From: Lachnospiraceae bacterium FE2018
Lineage (GTDB): Bacteria; Bacillota; Clostridia; Lachnospirales; Lachnospiraceae
Assembly: GCA_000702845.1 (NCBI GenBank)
Contig: JNKK01000004.1
Coordinates: forward strand, 86,218-150,217
Direction of reading: 5' to 3'
DNA length: 64,000 bases
The translations under genes and the position numbers were made by a program. The notes beneath the pieces are model-generated. The model did no database searches. It was given only the letters and a program-made list of their open reading frames with translations, and was not told the DNA's origin. Positions 1 through 7,858 of the stretch are shown here, one piece after another (the first letter of the stretch is position 1; each line of letters starts with the position of its first letter).

Positions 1-641
1 ATAATAATATGCAGCGTCTCTTCTTTGGTCAGCTCCTGCGGAAGTCCGTTTTTCTCCAGTTCCTCAGCAGTATAAGGATTCTCCTCATTGACCAGCATAA
101 AGCGCTCTGCAGCGAGATAATGCATAATATCTTCGGCAGTGGCATTTGCTTCTGCTTCTGTCATTTCATCTGCGCGCTGATAGCCGAAAATATCGGCGCG
201 GAAACGGTCACGTGAGACACCCTCGTCGACGTCAAACACGTAGTTATTATCTTCGTCTACTACAATATGGAAGTTATGGGAGAGCATATCTCCTTTGCCG
301 GTGATCAGTGTCGTCAGCTCATAGATCTCTCCGTTCAACGCGAGATTCTTTTCACGTGTTGTATTGTAGCTCCCGTTATCTTCAATTGTTACGGTGTTGG
401 CCAGCTCATTGTACGCAAGCAGTTTTCCTTTAACATCATAAATATTGCCGCGTGTACCGGCGACCATACGTTTCCGGCTGGTCATAACAGTGAAATTGTC
501 AGCATAAGTTCTTCCGTCAACAATCTGCAGCTTAAAAATGCGCGCAACAAGAATCAGGCTCATCGTCAGAAAGACAATGAGCAGCAGAATGATTCTGTTC
601 GTAAAAAAGCGCTGCAGTTTGCTGATTATTTTCTTAACCAA
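1..641 (-). CDS. mrdA: Penicillin-binding protein 2 (N-terminal part, runs off window)
   Basis: Transpeptidase of the elongation machinery that cross-links peptidoglycan in the lateral wall. Only the first 213 codons are present; the 3' end lies beyond base 1. The translation has a short basic cytoplasmic stretch, one membrane anchor at about residues 17-36 and then the segment KLQIVDGRTY...GTRGNIYD, which is typical of the class B PBP dimerisation domain. The catalytic serine lies outside the window. I choose a TTG start at 641: it is in frame, follows GGAGGA 12-13 bases upstream, and overlaps the end of mreD by 16 bases. Its position right after mreC-mreD is the usual rod-shape gene order. 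Family call is firm; the start is likely but not certain. Confidence 0.85.
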   Translation of the reverse strand, partial: MVKKIISKLQRFFTNRIILLLIVFLTMSLILVARIFKLQIVDGRTYADNFTVMTSRKRMVAGTRGNIYDVKGKLLAYNELANTVTIEDNGSYNTTREKNLALNGEIYELTTLITGKGDMLSHNFHIVVDEDNNYVFDVDEGVSRDRFRADIFGYQRADEMTEAEANATAEDIMHYLAAERFMLVNEENPYTAEELEKNGLPQELTKEETLHII

Positions 642-1156
642 GGTGACTGTTGCTCCTCCAGTTCATAGGCAGAGAGCCTCTGATTAATCATGAAAAAGAT
701 CTTATAAAGGATAAATGTAAAAATCACGGATGAAATAAGTTCCGGCAGAATTGCAAGACGAACATACTTCCAGAAGGAATAATGTCCGCCGCTGAGCATG
801 GTATAAATGCTGAAACAGATACCGTAGAACAATTCTGAAACCGAAACCAGGATCACAGGCATTTTCAGATCCTCATCAAAAAATATTTTGCATAAGAATC
901 CGTTTGCATAGCCGATCAGCATCAGCAGGAGCGCGTGAAAACCAAGACCCGGTCCATAGAACAGATCCAGAACAAGGCCGCATGCAAATCCCATCCAGAT
1001 GCCGCTTCTTCTGCCGCGCATAAAACCAGTGGAAACAACGAAAACCAGCAGCAGATTCGGCTGCAGAAACACTGCCGGAATCCACGGAAGTACCGACATC
1101 TGCAGCAGGGCAAGGATCAGAATGATGACGGCTGATACGATGATGCGGCGTCTCAT
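626..1156 (-). CDS. mreD: Rod shape-determining protein MreD
   Basis: Integral membrane subunit of the elongasome, working with MreC and PBP2 to place lateral wall synthesis. The 176 residues are almost entirely hydrophobic, with about five predicted membrane helices. The segment LPNLLLVFVVSTGFMRGRR..G..MGFACGLVLDLFYG is characteristic of MreD (QPNLLL and GLVLDLFYG are the telling parts). Its ATG overlaps the mreC stop by four bases (ATGA), which points to translational coupling. The downstream PBP2 gene starts inside its last codons. Length is normal for the family. Confidence 0.93.
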   Translation of the reverse strand: MRRRIIVSAVIILILALLQMSVLPWIPAVFLQPNLLLVFVVSTGFMRGRRSGIWMGFACGLVLDLFYGPGLGFHALLLMLIGYANGFLCKIFFDEDLKMPVILVSVSELFYGICFSIYTMLSGGHYSFWKYVRLAILPELISSVIFTFILYKIFFMINQRLSAYELEEQQSPWLRK

Positions 1157-2007
1157 TTTCCACCTCCGGTATCCTTTACCTGCTTGATTACAAGAACCTC
1201 CTGCAGATGTGCAAAATCAACTGCAGGCACAATATATCCTGTTTTGGTCAGGTGATTGGAGTCCTCGTCCACTTCGATAATATAGCCGATCAGGATGCCT
1301 TCCAGATATTTGTCACTGATATTTGACGTGACAATTTTTTCACCTGCGATAATGTCGTTTTCTGTATTCATCTGTCCGAAAGGCAGGCGGTCATCTTCCA
1401 TTGCGCTCATATCACCGTAAACGATGCAGGTATCGAGTGTCGTAGCTGTCATGCCGCTGACGTTGCTGTCATCATCGATAATAGAACGCACGATGGACCA
1501 GTTTTTGCCGACCCTGGTTACGATTCCGACCAGACCGCTTCCGCTGACAACATTCATATCAACTGTGATACCGTCATCACTGCCGCGATTGATTGTGAAC
1601 TTATGGAACCAGTTGCCGGATTCTTTTGCAATGACATTCGCCCCGACTTTTTCATACTGAGAAAAATCACCGTCCAGCTGATAGAGATTGCGCAGGCGCG
1701 TTAATTCATCCTGTTCTCTTGCGAGAGTTGTGTTTTCAGATTCCAGTTCGGCGACACGCTGTTTCAGCTCCTGATTCTCCGCACTCAGATCCCGGACATT
1801 CTGAAAACCGGAAGCCTGGCCGGTCAGCCAGGTCCCGACATGATTGATTCCGTTCTGCAGCGGAACGATTGCGATTCCGCCGACCTGCTGCAGCGGCGCC
1901 ACCGGCAGCACACTGGTAAATGTCAGCGCAATCATCGCAATACAGGCAAATATCAGACATACCAGAATATGCCTGCTCTTGATATGTTTGCGTTTCCTTC
2001 TTTTCAT
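1153..2007 (-). CDS. mreC: Rod shape-determining protein MreC
   Basis: Membrane-anchored scaffold that links cytoplasmic MreB to periplasm-side PBP2 during elongation. The 284 residues start with a strongly basic cytoplasmic tail (MKRRKRKHIKSRH), one membrane helix at about 13-33, then a coiled coil at about 75-115 (NQELKQRVAELESENTTLA) and a beta-rich C-terminal domain with the family signature NRGSDDGITVDMNVVSGSGLVG. The gene lies 16 bases after the MreB gene stop and overlaps mreD by four bases, so mreB, mreC, mreD and PBP2 form one operon. Confidence 0.95.
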   Translation of the reverse strand: MKRRKRKHIKSRHILVCLIFACIAMIALTFTSVLPVAPLQQVGGIAIVPLQNGINHVGTWLTGQASGFQNVRDLSAENQELKQRVAELESENTTLAREQDELTRLRNLYQLDGDFSQYEKVGANVIAKESGNWFHKFTINRGSDDGITVDMNVVSGSGLVGIVTRVGKNWSIVRSIIDDDSNVSGMTATTLDTCIVYGDMSAMEDDRLPFGQMNTENDIIAGEKIVTSNISDKYLEGILIGYIIEVDEDSNHLTKTGYIVPAVDFAHLQEVLVIKQVKDTGGGK

Positions 2008-2023
2008 GATAACCTCTATTAAT

Positions 2024-3019
2024 TTACAGAAGATACGTTTTCATGGACGCATCGGAAATGATTTTCTTTATGCCGCATACTGTGTGCAGATCATAGTTGC
2101 CGGATATGCGGACAGCGCATTCCAGCCGGTCATTCAGATATTTCGGCAGACCTGTGATCTTCGTACTGCCGCCGCAGAGATAGATCCCCTCATTCAGAAT
2201 AACGGTGCGCACCTGCGGTGGAATCCGCTGCAGAAAGAGAAGAATCTCATCTGTAATCTTCTCCATTTCAGACCGGACTGCCGATGTCACGGTAAACGTT
2301 GTCACGACACCGCTGCGCGGAAGACCGTTCCGCGTATCAATGCCGGCAACCTTGCGCGCCTCCAGTTTGCTGCCGGAAAGATCTGTCAGCGAAAGCTTCA
2401 GACGCTTTGCGGTTTTGCCGCTGATCATAAAATGATTCTTTCTGCGTACAGCTGCAACAATGGCGTCATTCAGATTCTGTCCGCCGATGGGAATCACATT
2501 ACTGATTAAGATACGCCCGTCTGCGATTACAGACAGACAGGTGCTCTGCGCGCCGAAATTAATCAGCATGGTGCCTTTCGGATTTGTAATCGGAATTTCA
2601 AAGGCAGCCGCATCAGCGATTGCACGCTCCACCATAAAGATACGGCTTCTGCGCAGCATGCCTCTTGACGCGATCGTATGATACGCGCGCTTTTCGATTT
2701 CTGACATATCGGTGGGAACTGAAAAATACAGTGCCGGTCCGTATCCGATCCGGCTCTGTGTCCGTTCGAGAAGTGTATGAAGAACTGCTTCCATCATGGA
2801 GACATCACTAATACGCCCGTTGGACATCGGAGTATAGACTTCGATGTTTTCGGGCGTTTTGCCGAACAGTTCATACGCGTCATTTCCAATCGCATAGACG
2901 GATTCCGCGTCGCGGATTGCAATCATATTGCGTTCCTTCTGAATCTGTTCGCTGCTATGATCATATATTTTCACCGTACTGGTGCCGATATCGATTCCAA
3001 AGCTGTGATGAAGTGCCAT
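2024..3019 (-). CDS. mreB: Rod shape-determining protein MreB/Mbl (bacterial actin)
   Basis: Actin-like ATPase whose filaments guide lateral peptidoglycan synthesis. The 331 residues show the actin-fold phosphate-1 loop near the start (FGIDIGTSTVKIY), a phosphate-2 type loop at about residue 150 (MLINFGAQST) and the adenosine-binding segment near the C-terminus (EGIYLCGGSTKITGLP). The first 59 bases lie inside the 3' end of radC. The sequence GAGAGGGG upstream of this ATG can serve as a ribosome binding site. The protein is more diverged than a typical MreB, for example D-to-N in the phosphate-2 loop region, so it may be a Mbl- or MreBH-like paralogue. Confidence 0.88.
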   Translation of the reverse strand: MALHHSFGIDIGTSTVKIYDHSSEQIQKERNMIAIRDAESVYAIGNDAYELFGKTPENIEVYTPMSNGRISDVSMMEAVLHTLLERTQSRIGYGPALYFSVPTDMSEIEKRAYHTIASRGMLRRSRIFMVERAIADAAAFEIPITNPKGTMLINFGAQSTCLSVIADGRILISNVIPIGGQNLNDAIVAAVRRKNHFMISGKTAKRLKLSLTDLSGSKLEARKVAGIDTRNGLPRSGVVTTFTVTSAVRSEMEKITDEILLFLQRIPPQVRTVILNEGIYLCGGSTKITGLPKYLNDRLECAVRISGNYDLHTVCGIKKIISDASMKTYLL

Positions 3020-3722
3020 CCTTCATCGTACCCCTCTCTTCGTAAATGCTCTCGAAACACATATCCCCTATTATTATGTGATCGAGCAGGCGGATCCCAA
3101 GCATTTCACCTGCTTCCCTGACACGCTCGGTTACAAACAGATCCTCCGGACTCGGTGTCGCGTCGCCGCTCGGATGATTATGTACCAGAACGATCTGAAC
3201 CGCATGCCAGGCAAGTGCAGCCAGAAAGATTTCCCGCGGTGAAATCAGAGAAAGATTCACGGTTCCTCTTGTTATGATTTCATCGCCAAGCAGGTTGTTT
3301 TTTGTATCAAACATCATGCAGAGCACAATTTCCTGCTCTTCATGACGAAGGCTTTCCATATAATAATCTGCAATGGACTGCGGATCATTGAATTTCAGAC
3401 GTTTTCCGGCCGGGGTCCGGGCAATGCGCCGCGCCATTTCGGCAATACAGCGGATCTGAACCGCTTTTACGCTGCCGATGCCGGAAATGCTGCGCAGATC
3501 TTCCACTGAACGGCGGATCATGCCAACCAGTCCGTTATAGGCTCCCTCCGCAGAGAGAATTTCCTGTGCAAGTTCAACAGATGTTTTTCCTTTCGTTCCC
3601 GTACGCAGAATAACTGCCAGCAATTCCGCGTCAGTCAGGACCGCCGGGCCGTTCTGCAGGCATTTTTCATATGGCCTTTCCTCAGCCGGCAGTTCCATGA
3701 TCGTTTTAACATTCTTTTCCAT
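2961..3722 (-). CDS. radC: RadC family protein (JAB/MPN metalloprotein)
   Basis: RadC-family proteins have an N-terminal helix-hairpin-helix region and a C-terminal JAB1/MPN metal-binding domain; the historical DNA-repair label is poorly supported and the real role is uncertain. Here residues 1-110 hold the HhH-like part (SISGIGSVKAVQI) and residues 125-235 the MPN domain with the metal motif VLVHNHPSGDATPSPED. I place the start at 3722, not at the longer open frame from 3800, because AGAGGA sits nine bases upstream and the protein then begins MEKNVKTIMELPAEERPYEK, as in the family. The last 20 codons overlap mreB, giving the protein an unusual charged C-terminal tail. Confidence 0.88.
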   Translation of the reverse strand: MEKNVKTIMELPAEERPYEKCLQNGPAVLTDAELLAVILRTGTKGKTSVELAQEILSAEGAYNGLVGMIRRSVEDLRSISGIGSVKAVQIRCIAEMARRIARTPAGKRLKFNDPQSIADYYMESLRHEEQEIVLCMMFDTKNNLLGDEIITRGTVNLSLISPREIFLAALAWHAVQIVLVHNHPSGDATPSPEDLFVTERVREAGEMLGIRLLDHIIIGDMCFESIYEERGTMKDGTSSQLWNRYRHQYGENI

Positions 3723-3873
3723 CTTATCCGTCCTCTTTTCGTTTACATGAAAATCGCAGCATCTTGCGATGCCGTACCAGTGATAAGAGCGGATATTCAA
3801 AAAACGATCAAAAGAATTGTATCACAGTTTCCGTTTTATGTATAGGAACAAAGCGTAAAGATTCTAAAAAATA

Positions 3874-5574
3874 TCATACAAACTTTTTAAAATTTGATGC
3901 GACAGCCTCGGCAATTTTTATACCGTCTATCGCAGCGGAAGTAATGCCGCCGGCGTATCCTGCGCCCTCTCCGCACGGATAAATCCCGCGGATATTACTC
4001 TCAAATCCTTCATCCCTGTCGATTCTGACAGGCGAAGACGTGCGGCTTTCCACGCCGGATAACAGCGTGTCAGGATGCGCATAGCCCGGCAGTCTGCGGT
4101 CAAACAGAAGCATTCCCTCTGCTATGTCAGAAGCGATATGCGCCGGGAAAATATCACAGACATTCGCAAAGGTCCATTTCCCTTTTATGGCCGGAAGCCA
4201 TCCGGAGAATGCTCCGGAGTCCGGATGATCTGCACCGGGACCGCATGAGATGCCGTCCGGATTCTGACCGAATCTGATATCAGTTATACCTGCCGCAGAA
4301 CAAAAAGCAGAAAACCGCTGGACCGGAACAGCGCCGGCGCCGGCCCGATATGCGTTCTGTTCCAGTTTCCGGACGAATGCGAGTCCTGAAAGCGCTTCCG
4401 GAAGATCTGAAAAGGAATCACCCGGCATGGCAGAACGCATCTGCAGATAATCTTCCGGGGAAACAGTGACGACGACCGCGCTGTTTGCATTCCGGCCGTC
4501 TCTTTTGTGATAGCTCATCCCGTTAACCGCCAGCATTCCCGCTTCAGAAGACGCATTGACAACATAGCCCCCCGGACACATGCAGAAGGTGTATACCGCT
4601 CTGCCGGAAGGAAGCTGCGCAGTCAGTTTATAATCTGCCGCGCCTACATGTTCGGGATGTTCTGATCCGTACTGCTGCAGATTGATCAGTGCCTGCGGAT
4701 GCTCCGCGCGCACCCCGACTGCAATCGGCTTCATCCGCATGGACAGACCTTTCTGATAAAGCATTTTATAGGTATCGCGCGCGGAATGCCCGATGGCCAG
4801 AATAATAACTTCCGCCGGAATTGTGGTTCCGTCTTCCAGTCTTACGCCGGCAGCGCATCCGCTCTCTGTCAGAATCTCCGTCACCTTACTGCGGAACCGT
4901 ACTTCTCCGCCCATGGAAATGATCTGCCTGCGCAGAGTTTCAACAATCGAAACCAGCTGGTCTGTACCCAGATGCGGTTTTGCATCGTACATAATTTCAT
5001 CCGGTGCGCCTGCCTGCTGAAACATGCGAAGAACCAGACGGCTGCGTCCGGCGGGATCTTTTACACCGGTATTCAGCTTTCCGTCAGAGAACGTACCGGC
5101 TCCGCCTTCACCGAACTGTACATTGGAATCCGGCTGCAGAATTCCGGTATCCCAGAACGTCTGAACCGTCTTTTTTCGAAGGGATGCTTCCTCGCCGCGC
5201 TCCAAAACAAGCGGCCTGTATCCGTGTTCTGCGAGAATGTGCGCACAGAACAGACCCGCGGGGCCGCTCCCGATAATCACAGGCGGGTGCCGCAGTGTAT
5301 TGCTGCCCGGTTCCGGAAAACGGTAAACGGGCAGCTCGGTTTGCGTAATATTTTTATGTCGAGTACTTCGGAGTATCTTCTTTTCCCCGGCCACATTCAG
5401 TTCGACTGTATAGGTGTAATAAAGGACCGGCTTGCTGCGTGCGTCAACAGAGCGCCGGATGATCTGAAAATGCCGGACATCCTGCGGTCTGACCCGAAGC
5501 ATACGGCAGGCCTTCCTGCGAACAGCATCTTCCGTATGCGGAATCTTAAGTTTCAGCTGTGTAATTCTGAGCAT
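3874..5574 (-). CDS. FAD-dependent dehydrogenase, COG2509 type
   Basis: Uncharacterised FAD-dependent oxidoreductase family; the substrate is unknown. The 566 residues have a conserved N-terminal domain of about 90 residues (MLRITQLKLKIPHTEDAVRR), then the dinucleotide-binding motif VIIGSGPAGLFCA near residue 100, a FAD-family stretch EGGAGTFSDGKLNTGV, and the C-terminal flavin motif GIYPCGEGAGYAGGITSAA. I start at 5574 because GGGAGG lies ten bases upstream and the family begins there; a longer frame reaches 5673. The gene lies 73 bases after the next FAD-protein gene, in the same direction. Family call is firm, function open. Confidence 0.85.
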   Translation of the reverse strand: MLRITQLKLKIPHTEDAVRRKACRMLRVRPQDVRHFQIIRRSVDARSKPVLYYTYTVELNVAGEKKILRSTRHKNITQTELPVYRFPEPGSNTLRHPPVIIGSGPAGLFCAHILAEHGYRPLVLERGEEASLRKKTVQTFWDTGILQPDSNVQFGEGGAGTFSDGKLNTGVKDPAGRSRLVLRMFQQAGAPDEIMYDAKPHLGTDQLVSIVETLRRQIISMGGEVRFRSKVTEILTESGCAAGVRLEDGTTIPAEVIILAIGHSARDTYKMLYQKGLSMRMKPIAVGVRAEHPQALINLQQYGSEHPEHVGAADYKLTAQLPSGRAVYTFCMCPGGYVVNASSEAGMLAVNGMSYHKRDGRNANSAVVVTVSPEDYLQMRSAMPGDSFSDLPEALSGLAFVRKLEQNAYRAGAGAVPVQRFSAFCSAAGITDIRFGQNPDGISCGPGADHPDSGAFSGWLPAIKGKWTFANVCDIFPAHIASDIAEGMLLFDRRLPGYAHPDTLLSGVESRTSSPVRIDRDEGFESNIRGIYPCGEGAGYAGGITSAAIDGIKIAEAVASNFKKFV

Positions 5575-5647
5575 CTGCACCGGACCTCCCTGTAAAGTTC
5601 CCTGTAAAGTGGCTGAGATGTTTTTCTGGTGGAGAAACCACGCCAGT

Positions 5648-6844
5648 TCACGGCGCGGATCCGGCTGCCGCACTGCTGCCGGCTACATATCCGCTGGACC
5701 ACGCCCACTGCAGATTATATCCGCCGCATGCGCCGTCCGCGTCAACGGCTTCCCCTGTAAAATATAATCCGGGAACAATCTTCGACTGAAGATGATCATC
5801 CAGTCCGGAAGTGGCAATGCCGCCGGATGATACCTGCGCGTAGCGTCCGGAGGCGGCGTCTGTTACAGTTAACGGTATGGCTTTAATGCCTTTAACAGCT
5901 TCTTCGATCTTTGCCTTTTTACTGATAAATACAGGGATCAGCGGTTCCGGGAGAAGTCCTGTAAACAGCTGTCGGACTGTCTTCCACGGATTTGTCCGCG
6001 CCTGCATTTCCATGCGGTTCAGAAGTTCCTGTTCATCAAGATGCGGTACAAGATCCAGAATGACCTGAACCGGTTTCTGGTTTTCGCGGGCAGCCCGCAC
6101 GGCAAAGCGGCTGATCTGGAAGACAGGAATGCCTGATATCCCGTAATCACCCAGCTGCACATTTCCTTCTTCACGCATGATTTCGCATCCGTCTATTATA
6201 AGTGTAACGGCGCCCTGTACACGGATACCGGCCCATTTTTGTGCGTAATTCCCGCGGACATGCAGCGGCACAAGCGCTGGCATAAACGGCAGATACGGCT
6301 GTCCCGTCTGCTCTGCAATCTTCAGGGCGGTATCAGAGGACCCGCGCACTGCCGAAGCCGGACTTCCGCATGCCACAATCACGGCATCGGATGAATAGTT
6401 CCAGGTGTTTGTCTGTGTGATAAATCCCTGATCCGTCTGCCGGACTGCCAGCACAAACTCCCGTGTTTTCATGCGAACGCCCAGATGTTCAGCTTCCAGA
6501 AGCAGCAGTTTCAGAACGGTTTCCGCCTGTTCTGTGCAGGGGTAGATCCAGCCGTCGCGGTTTTTTGGATAAAGTCCCAGTCCTGTAAAAAACGCGATCG
6601 TCCGGTCTGCGTTGAACTGCCGGACAATCTCCCAGAGAAACTGCGGATCCGTTCCCCTGTAACAGGAAGGATTCTGTGTCAGATTTGTCAGATTGCACTT
6701 CCCGTTGCCGCTCGCGAGCAGTTTTCGCCCGGGTTTATCATTCCCTTCAAGCACTGTGACATGTGCACCGCCTTTTGCCGCCCAGATCGCTGCCATAAGA
6801 CCCGATGCACCGGCACCGATGATGAGGATTTCTTTCTGCGGCAT
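5648..6844 (-). CDS. BaiN/HI0933-type NAD(P)/FAD-dependent oxidoreductase
   Basis: Flavoprotein of the HI0933 family; some members are described as BaiN/RdsA or aminoacetone oxidase-like, but the substrate cannot be read from sequence. The 398 residues open with the Rossmann motif ILIIGAGASGLMAAIWAA, followed by the family signature ASGNGKCNLTN at about residue 50 and end with FTGEAVDADGACGGYNLQWA, the C-terminal FAD-binding block. Start at 6844 is preferred over the ATG at 6868 because AAAGGAG is six bases upstream. The gene lies 60 bases downstream of miaA. Confidence 0.85.
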   Translation of the reverse strand: MPQKEILIIGAGASGLMAAIWAAKGGAHVTVLEGNDKPGRKLLASGNGKCNLTNLTQNPSCYRGTDPQFLWEIVRQFNADRTIAFFTGLGLYPKNRDGWIYPCTEQAETVLKLLLLEAEHLGVRMKTREFVLAVRQTDQGFITQTNTWNYSSDAVIVACGSPASAVRGSSDTALKIAEQTGQPYLPFMPALVPLHVRGNYAQKWAGIRVQGAVTLIIDGCEIMREEGNVQLGDYGISGIPVFQISRFAVRAARENQKPVQVILDLVPHLDEQELLNRMEMQARTNPWKTVRQLFTGLLPEPLIPVFISKKAKIEEAVKGIKAIPLTVTDAASGRYAQVSSGGIATSGLDDHLQSKIVPGLYFTGEAVDADGACGGYNLQWAWSSGYVAGSSAAAGSAP

Positions 6845-6904
6845 AAGCTTCTCCTTTAAATCAGTCATAATTCCTGCAAAGTTCCTGCAAAAGGACGGAC
6901 TTCT

Positions 6905-7858
6905 TTACTGAATCAGTCCTTTTTCTCTGCATACGGTCTTCATATAAGAAACTACCTGTTCCGGGTCGTAGTTGTACACCGGGAGGCTGATCCACGTGAC
7001 ATCCTGTTCGCGGCGGAACCATGTGAGCTGCCTTTTTGCGAAGTGACGCGTGTTCAGTTTTATTGTGCGGATTACATCCTCGCGCGTACAATTCCCTTTG
7101 AAATACGGAAACCATTCACGGTATCCGAGTCCTTTCATGGAAGTGTAATGCTCAGTGAGTCCTCTGTCATATAGCTGTCGGACCTCTTCTTCCAGCCCTG
7201 CCTCGATCATCAGGTCAACGCGGCGTTCAATTCTCTCATATATTTTCGCCCTGTCATCCGTGAGGACGAAATAGACGTAGTTGAAAGGAGAATCCTTCCG
7301 GTGCTGTTCGATGTTGTGCTCGGAAATGGGTCTGCCTGTCTCATGATAATATTCAAGGGCGCGGATGACGCGCTTCCGGTTATTCGGATGTATGATGGAT
7401 GCGGAGACAGGATCCACTTTCTGCAGGAGGGCAAATACCGCTTCTGTTCCGCCCGGCTGCAGGACCCGCTCTTCCAGTTCCGTGCGGTAGGAAGAGTGTC
7501 CGGTTGTTTCCGTGAAATCTATTTCCCGGAGCAGCGCCTGAATATAGAAGCCGGTTCCGCCTACAATCATTGGAATGTGTCTGCTGTCATAACATTTCTG
7601 CATCGCGTCACGTCCCAGTTTCTGAAACTGATATACATCAAATGATTCTTCGGGTTCCAGAATATCGACCAGATAATGCGTGATACCGTCCATCTCTTCC
7701 GGCGTGATTTTCGCCGAACCAATATTCATTCCCCGGTATACCTGCATGGAATCGGCGGAAATAACCGCCCCGTTTACTTCTTTTGCAAGACGGATGGAAT
7801 ATGCTGTTTTTCCGACTGCTGTCGGGCCGGTCAGGATAATACATGGTAGTTTATTCAT
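6905..7858 (-). CDS. miaA: tRNA dimethylallyltransferase MiaA
   Basis: Transfers a dimethylallyl group to N6 of A37 in tRNAs that read codons starting with U. The 317 residues contain the P-loop LTGPTAVGKT at residues 9-18, the substrate motif SADSMQVYRGMNIGSAK and GGTGFYIQALL, and a conserved C-terminal block (TRHFAKRQLTWFRR). The ATG overlaps the mutL stop by four bases, so mutS-mutL-miaA are probably co-transcribed. MiaB, which acts on the product of MiaA, is encoded 5 kb upstream in the same gene group. Length is normal. Confidence 0.97.
   Translation of the reverse strand: MNKLPCIILTGPTAVGKTAYSIRLAKEVNGAVISADSMQVYRGMNIGSAKITPEEMDGITHYLVDILEPEESFDVYQFQKLGRDAMQKCYDSRHIPMIVGGTGFYIQALLREIDFTETTGHSSYRTELEERVLQPGGTEAVFALLQKVDPVSASIIHPNNRKRVIRALEYYHETGRPISEHNIEQHRKDSPFNYVYFVLTDDRAKIYERIERRVDLMIEAGLEEEVRQLYDRGLTEHYTSMKGLGYREWFPYFKGNCTREDVIRTIKLNTRHFAKRQLTWFRREQDVTWISLPVYNYDPEQVVSYMKTVCREKGLIQ

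Noticed and set aside
4699..5595. 298-codon plus-strand open frame
   Set aside because: Lies wholly antisense to the conserved FAD-dehydrogenase gene, and its translation matches no family.
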